Below are positions 31,130 to 39,816 of a stretch of 64,000 nt of DNA, in pieces (positions within the stretch are counted from its first letter, which is position 1; the number at the start of each line of letters is the position of its first letter). The stretch comes from Stenotrophomonas sp. 57 (GTDB lineage: Bacteria; Pseudomonadota; Gammaproteobacteria; Xanthomonadales; Xanthomonadaceae): the NCBI RefSeq assembly GCF_030291075.1, contig NZ_CP127407.1, forward strand, positions 1 through 64,000, written 5' to 3'. The notes under the pieces were generated by a model, which was not told the origin of the DNA, made no database searches, and worked only from the letters and a program-made list of their open reading frames with translations. The translations under genes and the position numbers were made by a program.

Positions 31130-32135
31130 CGAATCGCTCCTCGCCCAACAGGGCCAGCACGTCAGCTTCGCTGACAGGATTGAAATCGCCGGGAATGGAG
31201 TGCTTCAACGCCCCGGCGGCCAGGCCGAAACGCACGGTGGCGTCGGCATCAAGGTCGCACAGGATGCCATGCAGGATGCCGGCCGCGAAGGCATCACCGC
31301 CGCCGATGCGGTCGACAATGCCCTGCAGATGGCGCGGCGGAGCGTGCGCGCGCGTCCCGTCACGACCCAGCAGCAACGCGCCCATCGCATGGTGGTCCAC
31401 GCTCAGCACCTGCCGCTGTGTGCATGCCATCCACTGCAGTTGCGGAAAGGCACTGAACGCGGCGCTTGCAGCCGCGTCGATCCGCTCCATCACCTCCGGC
31501 TGACTGAAGCGCGTACCCAGCACCACTTCCATGTCACGGTAGTCGGCGAACACGATGTCAGCCTGCGCGAACAGCTCGCGCAATACCGCCTGGGCATCTC
31601 CCCCCCAGCGCTGCCAGAGCCGGGGCCGGAAATTGCCGTCGAAGGAGACCCGGACACCGGCCTGGCGGGCCGCGCATGCCGCCGCCAGCGTGGCGGCCGC
31701 CACCTCCGGTCCCAGTGCCGGGCTGACACCGGACAGGTGCAGCCACTGTGCGCCCTGCAGCAGCGCGGGCCAGTCATAGTCAGCCGCAGTGCTGCGCGCG
31801 AACGCTGAATCGGCGCGGTCATAGACCACTTCGCTGGCACGCTGGACCGCGCCGGTGGTGAGGAAGTACAGCCCCATGCGTGCGTCCGGTACTTCGCGCA
31901 CATGACGGGTATCCACGCCGTGCCGGCGCAGTTCGCCCAGCGCATGGGCACCCAGCGGATTGCCCGCCACGGCGCCCACCATCGCCACGTGATGTCCCAG
32001 CCGGGACAGCGAGACACCTACGTTTGCCTCGGCGCCTCCCACGTGGACCTGCAGCTGTGGCGATTGCAGCAGCAGCTCGTGGCCGGGCGCGCCCAAGCGC
32101 AGCAACAGTTCACCGAAACAGACGATACGACCCAT
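31116..32135 (-). CDS. kdgK: 2-keto-3-deoxygluconate kinase
   Basis: KdgK phosphorylates 2-keto-3-deoxygluconate to KDPG, the substrate of Eda. The 339-residue PfkB/ribokinase-family protein starts MGRIVCFGELLLRLGAPG, has the substrate segment HVGGAEANVGVSLSRLG, and ends with the PfkB signature around RIGGGDAFAAGILHG. The frame is open much further upstream through the divergent receptor gene; the start at 32135 has a GGAGCTGAT ribosome site. Two repeated operator-like sites lie upstream. Confidence 0.95.
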   Translation of the reverse strand: MGRIVCFGELLLRLGAPGHELLLQSPQLQVHVGGAEANVGVSLSRLGHHVAMVGAVAGNPLGAHALGELRRHGVDTRHVREVPDARMGLYFLTTGAVQRASEVVYDRADSAFARSTAADYDWPALLQGAQWLHLSGVSPALGPEVAAATLAAACAARQAGVRVSFDGNFRPRLWQRWGGDAQAVLRELFAQADIVFADYRDMEVVLGTRFSQPEVMERIDAAASAAFSAFPQLQWMACTQRQVLSVDHHAMGALLLGRDGTRAHAPPRHLQGIVDRIGGGDAFAAGILHGILCDLDADATVRFGLAAGALKHSIPGDFNPVSEADVLALLGEERFDVRR

Positions 32136-32211
32136 ATCAGCTCCTTCACGCGCGCCACCAGCATGGGACACTGCATGGCATGTAAGTGGACCACGCGAGG
32201 GGGCGTGGCAA

Positions 32212-32230
32212 TTGACTATCGGTGTCATTC
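32212..32230. promoter_or_regulatory. LacI-type operator candidate, kdgK side
   Basis: TTGACTATCGGTGTCATTC matches a second copy 147 bp away at 18 of 19 positions. It contains the shared core CGGTGTCAT and lies 77 bases upstream of kdgK. Confidence 0.65.
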
Positions 32231-32358
32231 TAGACCGAGTCTGCCTTGCACGTGCTTGGTCATCATGTCGAAAGCATTGTCCCGCAAGCCTCTTGGAGAC
32301 ATTACAGATCTGTTGCGCTGCAAGATGCCCGATGCCCGTGGTGCTGTTAACGTCGGAT

Positions 32359-32377
32359 TTGACTAGCGGTGTCATTC
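32359..32377. promoter_or_regulatory. LacI-type operator candidate, receptor side
   Basis: TTGACTAGCGGTGTCATTC lies 44 bases upstream of the TonB receptor start. It pairs with the site at 32212, which would allow DNA looping across the divergent promoter region. Confidence 0.65.
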
Positions 32378-32420
32378 CGCTGCACAGCGCGATACCAGAC
32401 CTTTGGGAGAGGGGAAAGGC

Positions 32421-35183
32421 ATGCAATCTCGGATCCATGGAAAAAAGACACCGGTTACCTTGCTGGCGATGGGCGTAGCACTGGCCCTGTCGGCGAACGC
32501 GACCGCGCAACAACAGACCGCCACCGACCTGGACACGGTCAACGTCACTGGCTATCGCGCCAGTGTCGAGAAGGCGCTGGACATCAAGCGCGGCGAAGCC
32601 GGCGTGGTCGACGCCATCGTCGCCGAGGACATCGGCAAGTTCCCGGACCTGAACCTGGCCGAATCGCTGCAGCGCATCCCCGGCGTGGTGATCACCCGCG
32701 AGGCCGGTGAGGGTCGCAACATCTCGGTACGCGGCCTCGGCCCGGATTTCACGCGTGTTCGCATCAACGGCATGGAGGCGCTGACCACCGTCGGTGCCGG
32801 TGACCAGAGCGGCGGCACCAATCGTGGCCGCGGCTTCGACTTCAACGTGTTCGCGTCGGACCTGTTCTCGCAGCTGCTGGTGCGCAAGACCGCTTCGGCC
32901 GATGTGGAAGAAGGCTCGCTGGGCGCTACGGTCGACCTGCGCACGGCGCGTCCGTTCGACTATGACGGCTTCACCTTCGCCGCCAGCGGCCAGGCCGGCT
33001 ACAACCAGATGTCCGAGAAAGCCGACCCGCGGCTGGCAGCGTTGATCTCCAATACGTTCGCTGATGGCACCTTCGGTGCCCTGTTGTCGGTGGCCTACTC
33101 CGAGCGCCAGGTGCTTGAAGAAGGCTCCAACACCGGACGCTGGGCCAACGGCCCCAGCAACGGTGGCTTCAGCGCGGCATCGCCCTTCACCGCCGCACGC
33201 AGCGCTGATGTCTACCACCCGCGTTTCCCGCGCTATGTGCAGATGGAACACGAGCAGAAGCGCCTGGGGGTGACCGGCTCGCTGCAGTGGAAGCCCAGCA
33301 GTGCCACCGAAGTCTCGCTGGATATGCTGTATTCGAAGATCGATGCCACGCGCGACGAGCGCTACATCGAAGCGATTTCCTTCAGCCGCAACCGCGACAC
33401 CAGCGTTCCGCGCCGCCCCGAACGCGATGGCAAGCCGTCGACCATTGTCAGGAACGGTGAAGTGCGCAACGGTGCGCTGGTCTATGGCGAATTCGACAAC
33501 GTCGACATCCGCACCGAGAACCGCCATGACGAGTGGAGTACTGCGTTCAAGCAGATCAGCCTGAACGGCCAACACCGTTTCGGCGATGACTTCACCCTGT
33601 CCGGCAAGCTCGGCATCTCGCGCTCCAGGCACGAGAACCCGGTGCAGACCACCGTCATCATGGACAAGTACGACGTCAAGGGTTACAGCTACGATTACCG
33701 GGGCAACAGCCGATTCCCGGTCCTCAACTATGGCATTGATCCAACAGATCCCAACGGTTGGGAACTGGCGGAAATCCGCCTGCGTCCGCAGTACGTGGAC
33801 AACGACTTCGACACTGGCCAGATCGACTTCAACTGGAACATCAGCCCGGGCTTCCGCCTGAAGGGCGGAGTGCTGGCCAAGGACTACACGTTCAAGACCA
33901 CCGAGCTGCGCCGTGCCAGCGAACTGGCCGTGCCCACCTTCGCCAACGGCAGCAGGATCGTGCCGGTGGACATGACCAGTCCCGCCGGCCTGAACGGCAT
34001 CAACGGCAGCCCGTCCAACTGGGTGGTGCCCAACCTGGATGCGATCGCCGACCAGTTCGACATCTACAGCAACAGTGGCATCTACGCCGTGGCACCACGA
34101 GCCAACAACGTGCGCAGCGTGGAAGAGAAGGATCGCGGCGCGTACCTGATGGGCGAGTTCAGCACCGAGATCGGCTCGCTGCCGCTGTCGGGCAACTTCG
34201 GCGTTCGCTACGTGCGTACCAAGCAGTCGTCCACCGGACTGTCCACGCTCGCCAGTGGTACTACCTCAACCACCGCCACCCGCACCTACGACGACACGCT
34301 GCCCTCGTTCAACCTGGTGGCCGAGGTCACGCCCGATTTCCTGATCCGCCTGGGCGCAGCCAAGGTGATGACGCGCCCGGGACTGGGCAGCCTGACCCCC
34401 GGCGCCACGGTAGCGGTGGCCGGTGGTGCACGCACCATCTCCAGCGGCAATCCCAATCTGGACCCGACCCGCGCCACCAATGTCGACCTGGGGTTTGAGT
34501 GGTACTTCGCCGAAGGTGCGATGGCTGGCCTGGGCTTGTTCTACAAGGACATCGAGACCTCGGTGCAGACCCTGCGCGAGAACCGCCCGTTCACCGACAG
34601 TGGCCTGCCCGCCGAGCTGCTGACCGGCACCGGCGCCTCGCCCACCGACGATTTCACCTTCACCCGGCCGGTCAACACGCCCGGCGGTGAGCTGTACGGT
34701 GCGGAAGCAAACTACACGCAGCCCTTCAGCTTCCTCCCCGGCAAGTGGTCGAACCTGGGCGTGCAGCTGAACTACACCTGGGTGGAATCGAAGATCCAGT
34801 ACATCAACTCCGCCGGCCAGCCGGTGATGAAGAACGATCTGCTGGGCCTGTCGAAGACGTCCTGGAATGCGACCCTGTTCTACGAAGGCGAAACCTTCTC
34901 CGGTCGCGTGTCCGCCACCAACCGCGATGACTACCTCACCCAGGTGCCGGGGCAGGAAACCGGCTTCAACCTGGAGGGCTACCACGGCATGACCGGTACC
35001 ACGGTGATTGATGCATCCATCCGCTACAGGATCAGCGACCAGCTGGAACTGAGCCTGGAAGGCATCAACCTGACCAACGAGGCATCCGACGAGTGGGTGT
35101 ATTCACCCGCCACCGGCCGCCTGCCGCTGCAGTACACCGAAACCGGGCGCCAGTTCCTGCTGGGTGTACGTTACAAGTTCTGA
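32421..35183 (+). CDS. TonB-dependent receptor, carbohydrate type
   Basis: This is a 920-residue outer-membrane receptor of the Xanthomonas/Caulobacter long type. It has a signal peptide cut near ATAQQ, then a plug domain with the opening VNVTGYRASVEKALDIKR, followed by RNISVRGLGPDFTRVRINGM and a long barrel ending GVRYKF. In Xanthomonadaceae such receptors import oligosaccharides and are regulated with the matching enzymes. It is divergent from kdgK and followed by the LamG-domain enzyme. The start at 32421 (MQSRIHG) is preferred to an ATG six codons upstream. Confidence 0.93.
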   Translation: MQSRIHGKKTPVTLLAMGVALALSANATAQQQTATDLDTVNVTGYRASVEKALDIKRGEAGVVDAIVAEDIGKFPDLNLAESLQRIPGVVITREAGEGRNISVRGLGPDFTRVRINGMEALTTVGAGDQSGGTNRGRGFDFNVFASDLFSQLLVRKTASADVEEGSLGATVDLRTARPFDYDGFTFAASGQAGYNQMSEKADPRLAALISNTFADGTFGALLSVAYSERQVLEEGSNTGRWANGPSNGGFSAASPFTAARSADVYHPRFPRYVQMEHEQKRLGVTGSLQWKPSSATEVSLDMLYSKIDATRDERYIEAISFSRNRDTSVPRRPERDGKPSTIVRNGEVRNGALVYGEFDNVDIRTENRHDEWSTAFKQISLNGQHRFGDDFTLSGKLGISRSRHENPVQTTVIMDKYDVKGYSYDYRGNSRFPVLNYGIDPTDPNGWELAEIRLRPQYVDNDFDTGQIDFNWNISPGFRLKGGVLAKDYTFKTTELRRASELAVPTFANGSRIVPVDMTSPAGLNGINGSPSNWVVPNLDAIADQFDIYSNSGIYAVAPRANNVRSVEEKDRGAYLMGEFSTEIGSLPLSGNFGVRYVRTKQSSTGLSTLASGTTSTTATRTYDDTLPSFNLVAEVTPDFLIRLGAAKVMTRPGLGSLTPGATVAVAGGARTISSGNPNLDPTRATNVDLGFEWYFAEGAMAGLGLFYKDIETSVQTLRENRPFTDSGLPAELLTGTGASPTDDFTFTRPVNTPGGELYGAEANYTQPFSFLPGKWSNLGVQLNYTWVESKIQYINSAGQPVMKNDLLGLSKTSWNATLFYEGETFSGRVSATNRDDYLTQVPGQETGFNLEGYHGMTGTTVIDASIRYRISDQLELSLEGINLTNEASDEWVYSPATGRLPLQYTETGRQFLLGVRYKF

Positions 35184-35321
35184 GCAACGCCGGCGGCGCG
35201 CGCTGATGCGCGCCGCCGTTCGCCGTGACCACTGCTGCGCCGCAAGGTGCCGTCGTGCCGTGGCCTTGCTACGGTCCGGCGGCCCATCGCCGGCCGTCGT
35301 CCGTTGAAAGGAAACGTGTTC

Positions 35322-38300
35322 ATGCCGCACCGTACGACCCTGTGCCGCTGCCTGCTGCTGGCAGTGACGTTGGCCACTGGCGCCACGACGGCCGCCGCCG
35401 ATGCCCCGCCCCCGCCTACCCTGCTGTTCCACGTCGATGCCAACCAGGGCCTGCATGCGGCGACCGCACACGGCGAAACCGCGCCGAATTTCCGCGACAA
35501 GGTGGCGGTCGTCGATGACGGCGCAGGGGGCAAGGCCATCCAGTGGGAAGACGATGGGGTACTGGCCTGGGATGCACCGGGCAACATCCAGGCCCAGCGC
35601 GGCACGCTCGCCTTCGATTGGCGTTCGCGCTACGCGGTGGGCGAAGCACCGTTTGTCATCTTCCGCGTCGGCTACGCCGACCACAGCAGCTGGGACATGG
35701 CCTGGCTGCGCATCGACTGGAATGGCCACGGCTTCGATGCCTTCGTGACCGACGCCAACCTGGCACGTACCCGCGTGTCGTTCCGCATGGACACACCGCC
35801 GCGGCCGGACCAGTGGCTGCACCTGGCTTTCGCCTGGGACGAAGATCAGGGTGTGCGCCTGTTCGTTGACGGCCGCGAAGTGGCGCGTGCACAGGCCACC
35901 GGCGACTACGATGCCGCGCTGGACCAGCTGGGCCTGGCGGGCCGCGTGATGGCACCGTACCAGGTGCAGAGCCGCTACAACTTCCTGCGCGGCAGCGATT
36001 TCCAGCACATCCGCGTGTATGACCGCATGCTGGATGCCACCGCCGTGCAGGCCGTGGCAGCCGGCAGGAACGCGGACAGCGCGGTGGCGCCGGCGTCCGA
36101 CGAGCGCGCCTGGCGCCATCGTTTCGGCTGGGAAGCTGCGGCGCCACCTGCACTGTCCTCGGGCGGAACGCGCATCCGCAAAATCGAATTCGCCGATACC
36201 CGCGACCTCAAGGCGTGGATGTGGAAGGCCACCGACGGCATCGCCGAAACCACCTGGCCAGGCGTCTACAACCGCTCGCGCTTGCCCGGCCGCAACGACT
36301 ACTTCCAGCTGCCTGACTGGAACACGTACGTCGAAAGCGGCCAGCATCTGGATCTGCGCCTGCCTGCCGGTGAAACAGTGAACCGGGTGGAGATCCGCGG
36401 CGCGGCGTTCGGCAGCCTGTCCCACGGCCCCGATGCCGATCACGCCACCGAAGTGCTGGCCACCCGGCCGCGTGGCGTGGTGCGCAGCGTGCAGGACATT
36501 GCCGCGCACCAGGGCGGCGTGCTGCGTTTCAGCAATGTGGAGCAGGAAACACCGATCCAGGAGATCTGGGCCTACAACGTGAGCGAGGGTGCTGAACCGG
36601 AAGGCACGGTGAAGCAGACCTACATCGTCGACAGCCAGGCGCTGCCCGACTACACCAACCTGGACGCGCTGCGCCGCTACATCGATGGCCGCTACCCGGT
36701 GGCCGAGCGCAGCACGGTGATGGCCCTGCCCAAGGGCGCCGGTTCCCGCCGCCGCGGGCCAGACAGCCTGCCGGCGCAGCCGCGGCCGATCGTGCACGTG
36801 CTGATTCCATCAGGCGTGGGCGATGCCCCCGCCAACCAGCCGTTGATCCGTAGCTGGGCCTATAGTTGGGAGAACATGCACGATGGCCTCGATGGCGTAG
36901 CCATCGACCTTCCCGCACTGGACCTGGCGGCCACGCACGATGGCCTGATTCCACTGAACATCCGCATCAAGGATCCGATCTGGCCGGCGCGCGACATGAT
37001 CGATGTCTCGGTGTCGGTGCCGCCGGGGCAGAAACGCACGCTGTGGCTGGACCTGCGTGACCGCATCCTCACACCCGACAGCCTGTGGCTGAGCATCGCC
37101 TCGGCCGCGCCGGGCTTCGACGCCGGCGCGCTGGATGGCGCGCAGATCCGCCTGGTGTTCAAGCCGCGCACCGACGCCCTGAAGGAACACCTGGCCGACC
37201 GCTTCAACCAGGTGCGCGACAACTGGGGCTTCCTGGTGGAGGAACACACCACGTCCAAGCGTCAGCGCCTGTACGCGCGCGTGTACGCCGACCTGAGCGA
37301 TCTGCTGCGGGTGGACCCGGACCACGAGCTCGGCCGCCTGTACTGGAACTACATCAGCTACAACAGCCAGGGCCGCCCGCCCTACACCGCACCGGCGGTG
37401 CCCAAGGGCGTGCCGGCATGGGCATTCCACCAGGTGCAGGACCTGGCCCAGGTGCGGCAGTTCGTCGACTGGTGGATCGACCAGCGCCAGGTGGCCTACG
37501 GCGACTTCGGCGGCGGCATCTCCGATGATTCCGACCTGACCCAGCAGTGGCCGGGGCTGGCGCTGATGGGCGTGCAATCAGATCGATTGAACGCCTCGCT
37601 GACCGCATTGTCCGATGCGGTCTACCGCAATGGCATGTTCAGCAATGGCTTGAGCACCATCGAAACCGACGAGCTGCATTCGTACGAGGAAGGTATCAAC
37701 ACCAACAGCGCCATGCTGTACCTCAACTGGGGCGATCCATTGACGCTGGAGCGCCTGATGGAAACAGTGAAGGCGTTCGATGAGCGCATCATCCTGCGCA
37801 ATCCGCAGGGCCACCTGCTGTTTTCCAGCAACTGGTTCGGTGGCAACAAGGTCTACCGTGAGCCGAACTGGCAGTGGCAGAAGCCTTACTCCTTCCCGGT
37901 GCTGCACCCGGCGTTCCTGCTGGGCCAGTACAACGCCGATCCGACCGGCCGCAAGCTGGTGATCGGCCTGGCCGATGGCTACCTGGCCCACGCAGGCACC
38001 GACGCGAAGGGGCGCTTCACCCTGCCCAACGAGATCAACTGGGCCACCGGTGCCACCCGCGGCGGCGAGTTGAACAACGGCTCCGGCAGCGGCGACATCA
38101 TGCATACGTTCTGGGCGGCATGGCGTTGGACCGGCGATGCGAAGTACCTGCAGGCCCTGGACTACCGGGTGGCACGCGGCGGCCCGAGCGCATTGGCCAA
38201 CCTCGGCGAGAACTACGTCGAAGCGCTGGGTCGGCAGCAGGACTGGTATCCGCTGCTGACCGCCGAGGCCGATGCCGGCAAGACCGGTTTTGCCAGCCTG

Positions 38301-39134
38301 ATGGCGTGGCAGGCCAGCGGCGATACGAAGTACATCGACGCGCTGCATGCCGACGGCCTGCAGGCCAAGGTGCAGCGCGCCTACATGAACACTGAGGGCC
38401 ACTGGTGGTCCGACCGCGTGGAAGCGCCCAGTGAGTTCCTGCAGCGCGCGCGCCTGGGGGGTATCGCGCTGAAGCGCAACCAGAGCTGGCCTGGCCACAC
38501 GGTCAGCTGGCGCTTCGACCGCGACGGTGCCGCCGAGCAGGTCGCCCTGCTGGTGCATGCACCCTCGCGCGAACGTTTCACCGTGACCAGTTATAACCTG
38601 GGCACGCGCATCATCGCCGCCGACATGACCGGATGGAACGTGGCCAGCGGCACCTGGCGCGTGCGTAGCGGCGTGGACGCCGATGGTGATGGCCGCATCG
38701 ACGGTACGCCGACCGAACGCAGCGTAGCGCTGGAAACCAGCGTATCGGTGCCGATGCAGTTCCGCCCGGGGCGCACCGAGATCTTCGAATTCGAGCGGAT
38801 GAGTGCCGGCACACCGGTGGAAACCCGCGCGGACCTGGGCATCGGCCGCGGCGATGTGCGCGTGGACGGCCGCCACGTGCACGTGACCGTGCACAGCCTG
38901 GGCCATGTCGGCAGTGGCGTGGGCGTGGCCGTGCTGGAAGATGCCCGCGGTCGTGAGCTGGCTCGCACCGAAGTACCGGCACTGGCCGCGCCGAGCGATC
39001 TGCAACCGAAGACGGTGCAGGTATCGCTGCCCCTGCCGATGGGCGACCGCAGCGGCCTGCGCGTGCGCGTGGCACTGGCCGATGGTGGTGAGGAAGTGAC
39101 CCGGTTGAACAACGTGGTGTACGTACCGCGTTGA
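35322..39134 (+). CDS. Large secreted LamG-domain protein, putative polysaccharide-degrading enzyme
   Basis: This 1270-residue exported protein has a signal peptide cut near AAADA. A LamG/concanavalin-type domain follows at about residues 28-245 (HVDANQGLH to VFVDGREVARAQ-like strands). Next is a beta-rich middle part with a discoidin-like or unassigned segment to about residue 600, then a helical region at about 630-1060 with acidic clusters DFGGGISDDSDL and ETDELHSYEEGINTN. The end is beta-sandwich-like. This layout suggests an alpha/alpha-toroid glycosidase or lyase, but I recognise no CAZy family. It follows the receptor gene and lies in a uronate locus. The ribosome site GAAAGGAAA supports the start. 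Confidence 0.72.
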   Translation: MPHRTTLCRCLLLAVTLATGATTAAADAPPPPTLLFHVDANQGLHAATAHGETAPNFRDKVAVVDDGAGGKAIQWEDDGVLAWDAPGNIQAQRGTLAFDWRSRYAVGEAPFVIFRVGYADHSSWDMAWLRIDWNGHGFDAFVTDANLARTRVSFRMDTPPRPDQWLHLAFAWDEDQGVRLFVDGREVARAQATGDYDAALDQLGLAGRVMAPYQVQSRYNFLRGSDFQHIRVYDRMLDATAVQAVAAGRNADSAVAPASDERAWRHRFGWEAAAPPALSSGGTRIRKIEFADTRDLKAWMWKATDGIAETTWPGVYNRSRLPGRNDYFQLPDWNTYVESGQHLDLRLPAGETVNRVEIRGAAFGSLSHGPDADHATEVLATRPRGVVRSVQDIAAHQGGVLRFSNVEQETPIQEIWAYNVSEGAEPEGTVKQTYIVDSQALPDYTNLDALRRYIDGRYPVAERSTVMALPKGAGSRRRGPDSLPAQPRPIVHVLIPSGVGDAPANQPLIRSWAYSWENMHDGLDGVAIDLPALDLAATHDGLIPLNIRIKDPIWPARDMIDVSVSVPPGQKRTLWLDLRDRILTPDSLWLSIASAAPGFDAGALDGAQIRLVFKPRTDALKEHLADRFNQVRDNWGFLVEEHTTSKRQRLYARVYADLSDLLRVDPDHELGRLYWNYISYNSQGRPPYTAPAVPKGVPAWAFHQVQDLAQVRQFVDWWIDQRQVAYGDFGGGISDDSDLTQQWPGLALMGVQSDRLNASLTALSDAVYRNGMFSNGLSTIETDELHSYEEGINTNSAMLYLNWGDPLTLERLMETVKAFDERIILRNPQGHLLFSSNWFGGNKVYREPNWQWQKPYSFPVLHPAFLLGQYNADPTGRKLVIGLADGYLAHAGTDAKGRFTLPNEINWATGATRGGELNNGSGSGDIMHTFWAAWRWTGDAKYLQALDYRVARGGPSALANLGENYVEALGRQQDWYPLLTAEADAGKTGFASLMAWQASGDTKYIDALHADGLQAKVQRAYMNTEGHWWSDRVEAPSEFLQRARLGGIALKRNQSWPGHTVSWRFDRDGAAEQVALLVHAPSRERFTVTSYNLGTRIIAADMTGWNVASGTWRVRSGVDADGDGRIDGTPTERSVALETSVSVPMQFRPGRTEIFEFERMSAGTPVETRADLGIGRGDVRVDGRHVHVTVHSLGHVGSGVGVAVLEDARGRELARTEVPALAAPSDLQPKTVQVSLPLPMGDRSGLRVRVALADGGEEVTRLNNVVYVPR

Positions 39135-39141
39135 TGGGAGG

Positions 39142-39173
39142 CGGCGCCGCCGGATCAAGCCCGGCGGGGCGCG
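39142..39173. terminator. Hairpin between converging genes
   Basis: GCGCCGCCGG and CCGGCGGGGC pair with one mismatch around a short loop, 10 bases after the LamG gene and just before the end of the converging cupin gene. It could end both transcripts, although no T-tract is visible. Confidence 0.5.
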
Positions 39174-39174
39174 T

Positions 39175-39762
39175 TCAGGCCGCGTCGGTCTCCATCATTT
39201 TCATCCGCCGCTGGTACCAGCCGTTGTCCAGCGGATCGAATACTGCACTGCGTTCCATCACGCCCTGGTAGACGTGCAGCGATATCGCCACGTCCTCCTC
39301 GCTGGCGTTGCACAGCGTGTGGTACTCATAGGGCGGAATCAGGCTGCCGGCACTGCCGCGATGGCCGTACAGCGTCGGCTGTGCAGCAAAGCGATGGCGC
39401 TCGCCCTCCTGCTCCAGGAGCGCATAAGGGGTCACCACCAGCTCGCCCTGCCAGACCCCCTCCACGCACCACATCGCATCATGGTCGTGCAGTGGCGTGC
39501 CTTGGCCCGGCCCCCAGCACATGGCGATGATGCTGTAGCCCAGCGTGGGGCTGCGGTACAGCTCGCGACGCGCGTAATGCCCTTCAACCGGGCGCCGCAC
39601 GCAGGGCGGCAGCTGGATGGACGGATCGACGATGGCCTCGCGCAGAACCTGCTGCAGCGCGTCGGTGATCGCCTCAGGCCTGCCCAGCATCACCGCCGAA
39701 TCGATCGCGGCAACCAGGCGCTCCCGGCCGGTGAACGGCAGTGGCGTGGACATTGCTTCCAT
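39175..39762 (-). CDS. Cysteine dioxygenase-like cupin protein
   Basis: This is a 195-residue cupin of the thiol dioxygenase superfamily. The first cupin motif TPLHDHDAMWCVEGVWQGEL carries two iron-binding histidines, and a later histidine lies in PYEYHTLCN, giving the three-histidine site. Known family members oxidise cysteine or related thiols with O2. The substrate here is open, because the gene stands in a sugar-acid locus with an operator-like site upstream. A second in-frame ATG three codons later is possible as start. Confidence 0.78.
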   Translation of the reverse strand: MEAMSTPLPFTGRERLVAAIDSAVMLGRPEAITDALQQVLREAIVDPSIQLPPCVRRPVEGHYARRELYRSPTLGYSIIAMCWGPGQGTPLHDHDAMWCVEGVWQGELVVTPYALLEQEGERHRFAAQPTLYGHRGSAGSLIPPYEYHTLCNASEEDVAISLHVYQGVMERSAVFDPLDNGWYQRRMKMMETDAA

Positions 39763-39797
39763 GACCCGACTCTAGCCGACAGCGGTTAACAGAATGT

Positions 39798-39816
39798 TTG
39801 CACAACGGTGTCATCA
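39798..39816. promoter_or_regulatory. LacI-type operator candidate upstream of the cupin gene
   Basis: TTGCACAACGGTGTCATCA shares the core CGGTGTCAT with four other sites in this locus. It lies 36 bases upstream of the cupin gene and overlaps the last codon of the upstream esterase gene. Confidence 0.6.

Noticed and set aside
32136..33632. Minus-strand extension of the kdgK frame by about 500 codons
   Set aside because: It is antisense to the TonB receptor gene and lacks kinase likeness; the family start is at 32135.
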